Positions 15,458 through 24,159 of a stretch of DNA of 64,000 bases are shown in pieces (the first letter of the stretch is position 1; each line of letters begins with the position of its first letter). This stretch comes from Streptomyces sp. CMB-StM0423 (GTDB lineage Bacteria; Actinomycetota; Actinomycetes; Streptomycetales; Streptomycetaceae). The stretch covers positions 3,350,501 through 3,414,500 of the forward strand of contig NZ_CP025407.1 of assembly GCF_002847285.1 (NCBI RefSeq), given 5' to 3'. Below the pieces are notes generated by a model. That model was given only the letters and a program-made list of their open reading frames with translations. It was not told the DNA's origin and made no database searches. A program made the translations under genes and the position numbers.

Positions 15458-17209
15458 ATGATCAGCGCACATGCACTGCCGCCCAAGGAAACGGCCGATG
15501 AACCCACCGCGGCCACGCGCCACTTATGCGCGGGCGTCTACGTCGACGAACGCTTCCGCGATCTAGTGATCGACGAGGTGTGTACTGCCCCGTACCGGAG
15601 GGTCGCCCCCTCCTACGGGTTCGACATCGTCCCCGTCATGCGCCACGCATGGCGAGCCGCGGCGCTGTCCACCGTCCTGCGCCTGGCTTTGGTGGGAGCG
15701 GTAGCCGTCCCGGCCCTGGCCGGTGCCCTGCCGTGCGCCGTCCTCCTCGGGTGCGGCCTCGCCCTGCTCTGGCTGCTGCGCGTCACGAGGATGCTGCGGG
15801 AAGCCGATCGGAAGCAGCAGCCGAAGAGGACATCGAAACGCCGCGACTGGGAACTCGTGATCTTCGAAAGGGACCTCCTCAGGCTGGTCTTTCCTTGGTG
15901 GAAGGCCGAAAAGCCGCCCGTGGTCCGGCGTATCCGTGTCGTCGCGCTCTCGGTGACCGCGACCGGGGTGGTAGTCGCGGTCTCCCATCCGGGCCAAGCG
16001 CTGGCGGCCATGGCCGTCGCCACGGGCATGGCGGTCCTGTACCTCGGGGTCGGCGCCACGCGACAGCTGACGCTCAGCCGCATCCAGAGGGCGCGGAATC
16101 TCCGGCCCGCACGCCTGTCCGGCCGGCAGAGGGCTGCGGACCTTCAGCAGCGGCACGCCTGCGCGGTCTACCGCCGGCCCCGCCACAGCGAGGACGACGA
16201 CGATGAGGAGGAGGGTCTCACCTTCTTCACGCTCTTCGGGGACAGATCACCCTTCGTCGGGGCCGGTGAACTCGTCTATCAGTGGAACCCGCCGATGAAC
16301 ATCCAGCTGTTGCGCCCGAGCGAGGACGACGGTGCGCAGCTCCATGACCTCGAACACCGCGAACCGCCCTTCCAGACGCACGAACTGGTAGACCACCTGC
16401 GCGAGGCGATGCGGCTGCTCGACACCGACAGCCAGGATGTCCGGCTCCCCATCCAGGTCCGTGACCGCGTCTACGTGGCCGAGACCGACGTGGCGGCCGA
16501 TCCGTCCCTCGCGCTGCCCCTGGACGACGGCGAGCTGCGAGCCGTCATCAACACCCCGGGAGCCAGACGGCACCACTTCCTCGAAGTCACAGCTCCCATG
16601 GCGGGTTCGGAGTTCGTTGCGACCGTCCTGCTGCGCGTCAGCGTCCAGGGAAGGACGTTGAGTATCTTCATGGCGGCCTGCGTTCTCGCCCACACGCCGC
16701 GCTCCTTCCAGCGGACCGAGGAATTCGGTCAGCAAGGTGCCATGGCCGTGATCTCGTCCGCGTTCTGCGAACTGGGCACGCTGCCGCAGGAGATTCAGAA
16801 GTCGTGGCGGGTCGTCCGTCACCTCCGTGCGCTGGGAAAGGCCGCCGTACTCCCCCGCGACCTCACCAGTGAGCCGAGGCGCAACATCTTGACGGGGAGC
16901 CGGGTGAGTATCAGGGAGAAGGCGAGTCAGGCGTGGTCCAAGGTACAGCTAGAAAAGAGCGACATTCTGGGCCAGATGAAGACAATCGAGCTGAGGTTGC
17001 TCCGGGCTGCCAGTGACTTCCTGTCCACCAAGGACGTGGACATATCCGAGTTCACGAATCGCGCCCTGAAGATCATCAACAGCGGGATTTTCAACTTCGG
17101 CGACAATAACAGCTTCAACAACAATGCGGTGGGTGACGGCGCCCACGTCGGCGCCGCGGGGAATCAGCCCGCGGGCTCCGGCGACTCCGGCGAAGGAGGA
17201 AAGCAATGA
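15458..17209 (+). CDS. Polytopic membrane protein with C-terminal Asn/Gly signalling motif
   Basis: A 583-aa protein of unknown family. Residues 21-65 contain a conserved-looking block (HLCAGVYVDERFRD and VAPSYGFDIVPV). Two hydrophobic hairpins follow at about 69-109 and 160-200, giving four membrane segments with basic loops. Residues 230-530 are a large soluble region with an acidic patch (DDDDEEE) and helices near the end. At 543-564 comes the motif GxNNxFxNNAxGxxAxV in the form GDNNSFNNNAVGDGAHV, then a flexible Gly/Ser tail. The same motif opens the next protein. The likely role is a membrane sensor that recruits or triggers the PNP-fold partner. The ATG follows AGGTAGGGG. Confidence 0.8.
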   Translation: MISAHALPPKETADEPTAATRHLCAGVYVDERFRDLVIDEVCTAPYRRVAPSYGFDIVPVMRHAWRAAALSTVLRLALVGAVAVPALAGALPCAVLLGCGLALLWLLRVTRMLREADRKQQPKRTSKRRDWELVIFERDLLRLVFPWWKAEKPPVVRRIRVVALSVTATGVVVAVSHPGQALAAMAVATGMAVLYLGVGATRQLTLSRIQRARNLRPARLSGRQRAADLQQRHACAVYRRPRHSEDDDDEEEGLTFFTLFGDRSPFVGAGELVYQWNPPMNIQLLRPSEDDGAQLHDLEHREPPFQTHELVDHLREAMRLLDTDSQDVRLPIQVRDRVYVAETDVAADPSLALPLDDGELRAVINTPGARRHHFLEVTAPMAGSEFVATVLLRVSVQGRTLSIFMAACVLAHTPRSFQRTEEFGQQGAMAVISSAFCELGTLPQEIQKSWRVVRHLRALGKAAVLPRDLTSEPRRNILTGSRVSIREKASQAWSKVQLEKSDILGQMKTIELRLLRAASDFLSTKDVDISEFTNRALKIINSGIFNFGDNNSFNNNAVGDGAHVGAAGNQPAGSGDSGEGGKQ

Positions 17210-18138
17210 CCGGCAACCGAGGGATCATCAGTAACGGGAGCAACAATAATTTCAGCAACAACGCCATCGGAGAACATGCCAAGGTTCTCGGGGGAGCCAC
17301 ACCATCTCACGTCGGCGACGCCTCCGGCGGCGACGGGAGCAGCTCCGATCCCACCTCCACGTGGGACATCGGCGTGGTCACCATCCTGAGCGATGAATTA
17401 CGCGCGGTGGTAGAGGAGTTGGACCTACGCCGGCACAAAAATCCCGGTGGCCTCTACTTCTACCGGGGCAGCCTCACCACTCCGGATTCGACCGTCCGTG
17501 TGGTGGCCACCCAGAGTCAGAGCCAGGGCCAGCGGTCGGCGATGGCGGCCCTGGAGAACCTGCACCGCCACTACGCGCCGCGGCTGTGGGCCATGGTCGG
17601 CGTGGGCGGCGGCATCGACACCGAGCGTGCCCGCATCGGCAACGTCATCGTCTCCACCGACGTCGTCTACTACGAGAACCGCAAGATCAACCCACACGGT
17701 GACATCCGGCGCCGCGGGGAACACCGCCAGGCACCTGCCCCGGTCGTCCACGCCGCCAACGCCTTCTTCGCGGAGAACGGGATGCCGGCACACCTGCACC
17801 GCCGACTCCTATCGGGCGCCCCGGAGGAATTCGACGTCTACCCGGGACTGATCGGGTCGGGAGAGGCCGTCATCGCGGACCGGGACAGCGAGATCCGGCA
17901 CTACCTCAAGGGCTACCACGAAAAGGTCCTGGCCGTGGACATGGAAGCCGGAGGGCTCAGCCAGTACTGGCAGGAGCACTCCGTCCATGGTGCGGAGAAC
18001 CCCGGCTGGATCGTTATCAGAGGCGTGTCCGACAACGCCGATGAGAAGAAGGGTCACGAGTATCACGAACTCGCGGCCCGGAACGCCGCGCACGTCTTGC
18101 GGGAGCTCCTTCCCTTCATCTGCTCACCGCAGTCCTGA
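17206..18138 (+). CDS. PNP/UDP-phosphorylase-fold nucleosidase with N-terminal signalling motif
   Basis: A 310-aa protein. Residues 6-27 carry GxNNxFxNNAxGxxAxV (GSNNNFSNNAIGEHAKV), matching the C-terminal motif of the preceding protein. A Gly/Ser/Asp linker (30-52) leads to a nucleoside phosphorylase/MTA-nucleosidase domain at 53-305: VVTILSDELRAV, VGVGGGID, GSGEAVIAD, DMEAGG at 245-250 (substrate-binding Met-Glu) and RGVSD at 272-276. All key positions look intact. PNP-fold proteins act as ATP- or nucleotide-degrading effectors in some phage-defence systems. The ATG overlaps the upstream stop (ATGA) and has a strong GAAGGAGG, indicating tight coupling. Confidence 0.9.
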   Translation: MTGNRGIISNGSNNNFSNNAIGEHAKVLGGATPSHVGDASGGDGSSSDPTSTWDIGVVTILSDELRAVVEELDLRRHKNPGGLYFYRGSLTTPDSTVRVVATQSQSQGQRSAMAALENLHRHYAPRLWAMVGVGGGIDTERARIGNVIVSTDVVYYENRKINPHGDIRRRGEHRQAPAPVVHAANAFFAENGMPAHLHRRLLSGAPEEFDVYPGLIGSGEAVIADRDSEIRHYLKGYHEKVLAVDMEAGGLSQYWQEHSVHGAENPGWIVIRGVSDNADEKKGHEYHELAARNAAHVLRELLPFICSPQS

Positions 18139-18173
18139 CGGGTGATGCCACGCAGTCACAGGAGATGGTTCGG

Positions 18174-18848
18174 ATGACCCCCTTCCTCCTCGGGATAGGC
18201 AGTTCACTGATCGCCAGCGCGATCGCCCTCGGGTTCGGCCTCCTCCGCGGCTCACGCCCGCTGTGGTGGCTGATCGCCGCCTGCTCCTCGTTCACCGGCA
18301 CCGGTCTCCGCCGCGTCTACCGCCGGCAGTCGTCCGCCGAACAGGACATCGCACGCGACCTCCGCCGCGCCCGCTGGATCAAGGTGTTGTCGGGACGCGG
18401 AAACGTGCTCACTCGCGAGGCGTTCTCCCCTGTGTGGTCCGGGGAACTGTCACCCGACTCCGTCCAAGTCCTCCTGCCCGACTCCCGGCCCCGGGGAGAC
18501 TCCTGGCTCGATCGACGCTCGCATGACATCGAGCGATTCGACCCCGGATACACTCCTGACCTGCTCAGGAATCAGGTGCGGACGAACGTGGACTACCTCG
18601 CCCACGTCACGTCCTTGCGGAGCAATGTCGAACTCCATGAGTTCAACCTGCCCAACACCTGCCGTGTGATCGCAACGGACCAAGCGGCCTTCCTGACCTT
18701 TTACAGCAGCTCCACACACGGCAGAAACACGCCTTGCCTGTATGTCCGGGCACCGAGCCTCTTGTACACCATCGCACTTCAGCAGTTCGACATAGCGTGG
18801 ATGCACAGTTCCCCCATCCACCCCACCGTCTCTGACGGCCTTCTCTGA
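18174..18848 (+). CDS. Small membrane-anchored protein of unknown function (third operon gene)
   Basis: A 224-aa protein. Residues 3-40 form a hydrophobic hairpin (FLLGIGSSLIASAIALGFGLL shown as LLGIGSSLIASAIALGF, then LWWLIAACSSF), followed by a basic cytoplasmic loop and a soluble alpha/beta domain (75-215) with strands WIKVLSGRG, SVQVLLPD and AAFLTFYSSS. The strand pattern recalls PLD-like or ligand-sensing domains, but no HKD motif is present and no family is claimed. The start is the ATG at 18174 with AGGAG 9 nt upstream; the ATG at 18165 overlaps that site. It lies 35 bp after the PNP gene. Confidence 0.7.
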   Translation: MTPFLLGIGSSLIASAIALGFGLLRGSRPLWWLIAACSSFTGTGLRRVYRRQSSAEQDIARDLRRARWIKVLSGRGNVLTREAFSPVWSGELSPDSVQVLLPDSRPRGDSWLDRRSHDIERFDPGYTPDLLRNQVRTNVDYLAHVTSLRSNVELHEFNLPNTCRVIATDQAAFLTFYSSSTHGRNTPCLYVRAPSLLYTIALQQFDIAWMHSSPIHPTVSDGLL

Positions 18849-18869
18849 AGCCGCCAGGTATGCGAGCGC

Positions 18870-19774
18870 CGAGACACCAGGTGGGGACTGCTGGTGATCA
18901 GGGGCTGTGTCCTCGACGTTCTGGTGGGCATGCTGGACGCGGCCGTCGAGGACGGTCTCCTGGCTCGGAACCCGTGCCGGTCCAGTTCCGTGAAGCTGCC
19001 GAAGCACGCGAAGAAGCCGGTGGTGCCGTGGACACTCGACAGGGTTCAGGCGGTGATCTCCGGCCTCCCCGACCGCTTCACGGCCGGCGGCTCGCTGGGC
19101 TTCGGCTGCGGACTCCGCCAGGGAGAGATCTTCGGCGTCGCCGAAGGCGACATCGACTTCGCCCGCAAGCTCATCCACGTCAGACGCCAGATACGGCTGG
19201 TACGCAGCAAGAAGGTCTTCGCTCTGCCGAAGGGCGATCGGATTCGCTCCGTGCCGCTGCCTGACGAACTGGCCAAGGTGCTGAAGCAGCACCTGAAGAA
19301 GTTCCCCGCAACCGACATCACCCTGCCCTGGGCCACGCCGGACGGTGAGCCGCAGACGCACCGGCTGATCTTCACGGACGCCAAGGGCAACGCCTACAAC
19401 CGGAGCGTCTTCAACCAGGGCGACTGGAAGCGCGCGCTCGTCGCCGCCGAGGTCATCCCTCCCCGCGAGCGCGGGGCCAAGTACATGGCCGCCGCGCCCG
19501 ACGACGGCATGCATGCCCTCCGGCACACGTACGCCTCGGTGCTCCTCGACGCCGGGGAGAGCATCAAGGCGCTCTCCGAGTACCTCGGGCACTCCGACCC
19601 CGGCTTCACGCTGCGGACGTACACCCACCTCATGCCGCAGAGCGAGGCCGGACCCGTCAGGCGATCGACGCCGTCCTGGGTGCCGGCGCCGGCAAGGACG
19701 GGCCGGACACGACAGAGGGCACATCCCCCGGAGATCACTCCGGCATGTGCCCTCAATGTGCCCTGGCGGCCTGA
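18870..19774 (+). pseudogene. Tyrosine-type integrase, N-terminally truncated and frameshifted
   Basis: The catalytic domain is readable: Arg in [20 protein letters not shown] (HxxR), LGHSDPG and the Tyr nucleophile in YTHLMPQSE. The N-terminal arm-binding and core-binding part (about 150 residues) is missing: similarity begins at [23 protein letters not shown], just after the preceding gene's stop. After [10 protein letters not shown] the family tail AIDAVLGAG...[14 protein letters not shown] continues only in another frame, to the TGA at 19774. Because of that shift the first frame stays open into hemL, which could mislead gene callers. Activity is improbable. Confidence 0.8.
19715..19754 (+). 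terminator. Long hairpin at the integrase 3' end
   Basis: GAGGGCACAT (19715-19724) pairs with ATGTGCCCTC (19745-19754), with an inner CCGGAG/CTCCGG stem and an ATCA loop. The same structure, with small changes, occurs at 9421-9462 in the older integrase tail. Conservation in two copies suggests that it matters, probably as a terminator between int and the chromosomal gene. Confidence 0.6.
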
Positions 19775-19835
19775 TCACCGCCTTCGTGAGACCCCTAAGC
19801 CTGCTCCTGCAACCGAGACCGTGAGCCCACTAGAT

Positions 19836-19917
19836 CGCAGGTCAGGGCCAGACCAGGCAGTACGGCTGGTGGCCCGCCTCATGCAGCCTGTCGGCGAACT
19901 CCTGCCATTCGTGGAGC
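19836..19917. repeat. attR: 82-bp direct repeat, right copy
   Basis: This copy is still joined to the body of the target gene and supplies its last codons and TGA (19842-19844). Integration therefore leaves the gene product unchanged. The left copy is at 14072-14153. Confidence 0.9.
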
Positions 19918-20324
19918 ATCCGGTAGACGTCGAAGGCGTCGCGGGGGCCGCCGCGGTCGGGGACCGTGGACCAGATGAAGGCGGCGGCGCCGACCTCCTC
20001 CTCGCCGATGCCGCGGAGGGGGTCGACCACCGTCATGGGGAGGCGGACCACCGCGTAGTCGGGGTGGAGGACGACGAGTTCCAGGGGCGGGACCTTGTGC
20101 AGCGGTATGCCCTCGATGCCCGTGAGGACCATCGCGGACATCGTCTCGGGCTTCACCTTGGCGAAGAGCCCGCCCTGCCCGAGTTCGTCGCCGCCGAGTT
20201 CCTCCGGGCGCATGGAGATCGGCACGCGGGCCGCCGTCGCGCCGTCGGGCGCGCCGAAGTACTTGTACGTCACGCCGCCCGACCGGCCGTCGTTCTTGTT
20301 CACGCCCTCGCCGCCGTGGTTCAC
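19842..20324 (-). CDS. Conserved hypothetical protein; integration target of the element
   Basis: A 160-aa soluble protein, strongly conserved in streptomycetes next to hemL (recalled as SCO4470-like). It contains [20 protein letters not shown], shown as [18 protein letters not shown], then [20 protein letters not shown], and ends [14 protein letters not shown]. The start is taken as GTG 20324; GTG 20303, with GAGG just upstream, is an alternative. Its 3' end is the 82-bp att repeat, which keeps the reading frame intact. The function is unknown. It diverges from hemL. Confidence 0.8.
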   Translation of the reverse strand: MNHGGEGVNKNDGRSGGVTYKYFGAPDGATAARVPISMRPEELGGDELGQGGLFAKVKPETMSAMVLTGIEGIPLHKVPPLELVVLHPDYAVVRLPMTVVDPLRGIGEEEVGAAAFIWSTVPDRGGPRDAFDVYRMLHEWQEFADRLHEAGHQPYCLVWP

Positions 20325-20528
20325 CCGGCGATGGCGTCCCGACCTGGCGCGCCGGGGCCCTCGGTCATCGGTCCCTTCGCCCAGTTCGCCACCGCGATGC
20401 ATATCTCCACCCGACTGCTCTCAGATGTGCACTGCCCCCGCCGCGCAACCCGATCATCGTCTCAGCTACATCCCCAGCAGCCGGCCCGCGAAACACCCCG
20501 ACGCGGGTCGCCTTGCGACTCTGAGACC

Positions 20529-21899
20529 ATGGCTTGCGTGACTTATCCGTACCAGGCTCCAGTCTCGCAGAAGCTCTACGACCGTGCGGCCGCCGTGACC
20601 CCCGGCGGCGTGAACTCTCCGGTGCGTGCGTTCCGCGCCGTGGGCGGTACGCCCCGGTTCATGGTGTCGGGGCAGGGTCCGTACCTGACGGACGCCGACG
20701 GTCGCGAGTACGTCGACCTCGTCTGCTCGTGGGGACCGATGATCCTCGGCCATGCGCACCCCGAGGTGACCGCCGCGGTGCAGGAGGCCGTCGCGCGCGG
20801 GACGTCGTTCGGCACCCCGGGCGCCGGCGAGGTGGCGCTCGCAGAGGAGATCGTGTCCCGGGTCACCCCCGCTGAGCAGGTACGACTCGTCTCCTCCGGC
20901 ACCGAGGCGACGATGTCGGCGATCCGGCTGGCGCGCGGGTTCACCGGGCGGGCGAAGGTCGTGAAGTTCGCCGGCTGCTACCACGGGCACGTCGACGCGC
21001 TGCTCGCCGCGGCCGGCTCCGGGGTCGCCACGCTCGGGCTGCCGGACACCCCCGGGGTCACCGGCGCGCAGGCCGGCGAGACCCTCGTACTGCCGTATAA
21101 CGATTTGGCAGCCGTCCGCGCGGCGTTCGAAGAGCACCCCGGGGACATCGCCTGCGTGATCACCGAGGCGTCCCCCGGGAACATGGGCACGGTGCCGCCG
21201 CTGCCCGGTTTCAACCAGGGGCTGAAGGACCTGTGCGCCGAGTACGGCGCGCTGTACGTGTCCGACGAGGTGATGACCGGCTTCCGCACCTCCAGGGCCG
21301 GCTGGTACGGCGTCGACGGCGTGACCCCGGACCTGATGACCTTCGGCAAGGTGATGGGCGGCGGCTTCCCGGCCGCCGCGTTCGGCGGCCGGGCGGACGT
21401 CATGGGGCGGCTCGCGCCGGCCGGGCCGGTGTACCAGGCGGGCACGCTCTCCGGGAACCCCGTCGCCACCGCCGCCGGGCTCGCGCAGCTCCGGCTCCTG
21501 GACGACGCGGCGTACGACACGCTGGACGCCGTCTCCCGGCAGCTCCGTGGGCTCGTCACCGAGGCACTGGCCAAGGAGGGCGTGCCGCACCGGGTGCAGA
21601 CGGCGAGCAACATGTTCTCCGTCTTCTTCACCGACTCCGGCTCCCCCGTCATCGACTACGAGGGCGCGAAGGCACAGCGTACGGAGCAGTTCACGGCCTT
21701 CTTCCACGCCATGCTCGCCGAGGGCGTGTACCTGCCGCCGTCCGCCTTCGAGTGCTGGTTCGTCTCCACCGCCCTGGACGACGTTGCGATGGAGCGGATC
21801 GCCCGGGCGCTGCCCGTCGCGGCCCGTGCGGCGGCCGAAGCGGGTGCCGAAGCCGGGGGCGGGTCGGCGGCCGGGGAGCAGGACGTCCAAAATGGCTGA
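20529..21899 (+). CDS. hemL: Glutamate-1-semialdehyde 2,1-aminomutase
   Basis: A 456-aa PLP enzyme converting glutamate-1-semialdehyde to 5-aminolevulinate in the C5 tetrapyrrole pathway. The N-terminus has [19 protein letters not shown], then [20 protein letters not shown], shown as [22 protein letters not shown], the Asp-containing SDEVMTGFR and the PLP lysine in [17 protein letters not shown]. Length and motifs are complete. The ATG at 20529 is the natural start, although the frame is open far upstream through the element. It is the first gene of a hemL-phosphatase-resA-ccs cluster, and overlaps the next gene by 8 bp. Confidence 0.97.
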   Translation: MACVTYPYQAPVSQKLYDRAAAVTPGGVNSPVRAFRAVGGTPRFMVSGQGPYLTDADGREYVDLVCSWGPMILGHAHPEVTAAVQEAVARGTSFGTPGAGEVALAEEIVSRVTPAEQVRLVSSGTEATMSAIRLARGFTGRAKVVKFAGCYHGHVDALLAAAGSGVATLGLPDTPGVTGAQAGETLVLPYNDLAAVRAAFEEHPGDIACVITEASPGNMGTVPPLPGFNQGLKDLCAEYGALYVSDEVMTGFRTSRAGWYGVDGVTPDLMTFGKVMGGGFPAAAFGGRADVMGRLAPAGPVYQAGTLSGNPVATAAGLAQLRLLDDAAYDTLDAVSRQLRGLVTEALAKEGVPHRVQTASNMFSVFFTDSGSPVIDYEGAKAQRTEQFTAFFHAMLAEGVYLPPSAFECWFVSTALDDVAMERIARALPVAARAAAEAGAEAGGGSAAGEQDVQNG

Positions 21900-22611
21900 C
21901 ATGCGCGGTAAAGATGAAGAGAATCTCACCGTCGTGCACGTCGTACGCCACGGTGAGGTCCACAACCCCGACGGCGTCCTCTACGGCCGCAACCCCGGCT
22001 ACCACCTCTCCGACCTGGGCCGGCGGATGGCCGAGCGCGTGGCGGAGCACCTCGCCGCGCGCGACGTGCGGTACGTCGTCGCCTCCCCGCTGGAGCGCGC
22101 GCAGGAGACCGCCGCGCCCGTCGCGAAGGCGCACGGCCTGGAGGTCGCCGGCGACGACCGGCTCATCGAGGCGGCCAACGTCTTCGAGGGCAAGGCGTTC
22201 GGCGTCGGCGACGGCGCGCTGCGCAAGCCGGCGAACTGGAAGTACTTCACCAACCCCTTCCGCCCCTCCTGGGGCGAGCCGTACATCGACCAGGTCGTAC
22301 GGATGATGGGCGCGCTGCAGTCCGCCCGCGAGGCCGCCCGTGGTCACGAGGCCGTCTGCGTCAGCCACCAACTGCCCATCTGGATCCTGCGCAGCTTCGC
22401 CGAGGGCCGGCGGCTGTGGCACGACCCACGGTCGCGGCAGTGCACGCTGGCGTCGCTGACGTCGTTCACGTTCGACGGCGACGACATCGTCTCCGTCGGC
22501 TACAGCGAGCCCGCCCGCGACCTCGTGCCGCCGCACCTCCTCGCGGGGGCGCAGCGCAAGTTCGGCCGGGGCGCCATCCGCGGCGCGGCGGCCAACGCCC
22601 CGCGGGCGTAG
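21892..22611 (+). CDS. Histidine phosphatase family protein
   Basis: A 239-aa phosphoglycerate-mutase-like protein. [17 protein letters not shown] carries the catalytic RHG, and the second His is in [10 protein letters not shown]. It has conserved placement between hemL and resA in streptomycetes. The ATG at 21892 overlaps the hemL stop and has AGGA at 8 nt; the ATG at 21901 is possible. The substrate is unknown and a housekeeping phosphatase role is likely. Confidence 0.9.
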   Translation: MADMRGKDEENLTVVHVVRHGEVHNPDGVLYGRNPGYHLSDLGRRMAERVAEHLAARDVRYVVASPLERAQETAAPVAKAHGLEVAGDDRLIEAANVFEGKAFGVGDGALRKPANWKYFTNPFRPSWGEPYIDQVVRMMGALQSAREAARGHEAVCVSHQLPIWILRSFAEGRRLWHDPRSRQCTLASLTSFTFDGDDIVSVGYSEPARDLVPPHLLAGAQRKFGRGAIRGAAANAPRA

Positions 22612-22792
22612 CGCCCGCGCGGCCCGCCCGGGCCCGTACGCGGAGCGGCGGCCCCCGGCCGCGCATGCCCCGGCCCCGGCGGCGTACGACCGACGGCCCC
22701 CCGCGGACCCGCTGAGCAGCCCCTCCGTCCCGCCGCGCGGCGCTAGAGGGGGGTGGAGAAGATCCCTCTCCGGGCCATGCGAAACTTTTCAC

Positions 22793-23392
22793 ATGATTTC
22801 TGCGAGGAGGCTCCACCGCCGGACCCTCGCGGCCGCCGCCGCGGCCGTCGCCGGCGCGCTGGCGCTGACCGCGTGCGGCGAGGACGCGACGTCGTCCGGT
22901 GGCAACACCCAGTTCGTCAGCGGCACCGGCCAGCTCACCGTGGTGAAGGCGAGCGAGCGCCTCGCCGCGCCGGACATCTCCGGCGAGACCACCGACGGCG
23001 AGGAACTCGCGCTCGCCGACTACCGGGGCAAGGTCGTCGTCCTCAACGTGTGGGGCTCCTGGTGCGCCCCCTGCCGCGCCGAGGCGCCGAACCTGCGCAA
23101 GGTCTCCGAGGACACCGCCGACCGCGGCGTGCAGTTCGTCGGCATCAACACCCGCGACCTCGACGTGGCCAACGCCCAGGCGTTCGACCGCTCCTTCAAG
23201 ATCGAGTACCCGAGCCTGTACGACCCGTCGGGCAAGCTGATCCTGAAGTTCCCCGAGAACAGCCTCTCGCCACAGGCGATCCCCTCCACGCTCATCCTCG
23301 ACCGCGAGGGGAAGATCGCCGTACGGGCCCTCAAGCCGCTCTCCGAGAAGGAGCTGCGCAAGGCGCTCGAACCGGTCATCGAGGAGAAGTGA
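22793..23392 (+). CDS. resA: ResA-like TlpA thiol-disulfide oxidoreductase lipoprotein
   Basis: A 199-aa protein. The signal sequence ends in the lipobox LTAC (Cys28), and a thioredoxin fold follows with VWGSWCAPCRAEAPNLRKV (CxxC), a cis-Pro segment QAIPSTLILDREG and LNVWG. It acts outside the membrane and reduces apocytochrome c heme-binding cysteines, taking electrons from CcdA. The ATG at 22793 has GAGAAGATC further upstream but no ideal site. It heads the System II set; CcdA starts 8 bp later. Confidence 0.93.
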   Translation: MISARRLHRRTLAAAAAAVAGALALTACGEDATSSGGNTQFVSGTGQLTVVKASERLAAPDISGETTDGEELALADYRGKVVVLNVWGSWCAPCRAEAPNLRKVSEDTADRGVQFVGINTRDLDVANAQAFDRSFKIEYPSLYDPSGKLILKFPENSLSPQAIPSTLILDREGKIAVRALKPLSEKELRKALEPVIEEK

Positions 23393-23400
23393 CGTAAGCC

Positions 23401-24156
23401 ATGGAGCCGAACCAGACCGTGCTGACCGGGGCCCTGCTGCTGGCCCTGCCGGTCGCGGTGCTCGGCGGCCTCGTGTCCTTCTTCTCCCCGTGCGTGCTGC
23501 CGCTCGTGCCCGGCTATCTCAGCTACGTCACCGGGGTCAGCGGCACCGACCTGGAGAACGCCCGCCGCGGCCGGATGGCCGCCGGCGCCGGGCTCTTCGT
23601 CCTCGGCTTCACCGCGGTCTTCGTCTCGACGGGCGCGTTCTTCGGCGGCGTCGGCAACAACCTGCTGGAGCACCGGGAGACGATCTCCAAGGTCGTCGGC
23701 GCGCTGACGATACTGCTCGGGCTGACGTTCATGGGGATACTGGGCCGCACCCTCGGCGGGTTCACGCAGCGGGAGTTCCGGATCCACAAGCGGCCCGCGG
23801 TGGGTCTCGCCGGGGCGCCGATGCTCGGCATGGTCTTCGGCATCGGCTGGACGCCGTGCATCGGCCCGACGCTGATCTCGGTGCTCGCCCTGTCCACGAA
23901 CGAGGCCAGCGCCGGCCGCGGCGCGCTGCTCACGGTCGCGTACTGCGTGGGCCTGGGGCTGCCGTTCATCGTCGCCGCCATCGCCTTCCGGCGGGCGCTC
24001 GGGGCGTTCGCCTGGGTCAAGCAGCACTATGTGTGGGTCATGCGAATCGGCGGCGGCATGCTCGTCGTGACCGGCATCCTGCTACTCACGGGCATCTGGG
24101 ACCGCATCATCAACGAGATGCAGGTCTGGACGTCGAACTTCACTGTGGGGATCTGA
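23401..24156 (+). CDS. ccdA: Cytochrome c biogenesis protein CcdA
   Basis: A 251-aa, six-TM transmembrane thiol reductant carrier. SFFSPCVLPLVPGYLSYVTG, shown as FFSPCVLPLVPGYLSY, holds the first conserved Cys-Pro, and GIGWTPCIGPTL the second. It passes electrons from cytoplasmic thioredoxin to ResA. It lies between resA and resB with 8-bp and 3-bp gaps, in a tightly packed operon. Confidence 0.95.
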   Translation: MEPNQTVLTGALLLALPVAVLGGLVSFFSPCVLPLVPGYLSYVTGVSGTDLENARRGRMAAGAGLFVLGFTAVFVSTGAFFGGVGNNLLEHRETISKVVGALTILLGLTFMGILGRTLGGFTQREFRIHKRPAVGLAGAPMLGMVFGIGWTPCIGPTLISVLALSTNEASAGRGALLTVAYCVGLGLPFIVAAIAFRRALGAFAWVKQHYVWVMRIGGGMLVVTGILLLTGIWDRIINEMQVWTSNFTVGI

Positions 24157-24159
24157 GCC

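Larger units (their letters stand above)
14072..19917. mobile_element. 5.8-kb integrative element bounded by 82-bp direct repeats
   Basis: Identical 82-bp sequences flank the segment. The right copy is the 3' end of a conserved protein gene (19842-20324) and a tyrosine-integrase remnant stops 61 bp before it, the usual int-next-to-att layout. Inside are a Nudix regulator, a divergent three-gene operon and the broken integrase. No replication, transfer or excisionase gene is visible. The content has lower GC and less codon bias than the flanks. It is best read as a site-specific integrative element, now immobile, that carries one cargo system. Confidence 0.85.

Noticed and set aside
19775..19835. 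A tRNA gene at the right end of the element as the usual att target
   Set aside because: No cloverleaf-compatible arms or TTCGA-type T-loop context found. The repeat is part of a protein-coding gene instead.
18894..21899. A continuous 1001-codon open frame joining the integrase remnant to hemL
   Set aside because: The frame is open only because the integrase tail is frameshifted. It passes antisense through the 19842-20324 gene, and hemL has its own normal start at 20529.
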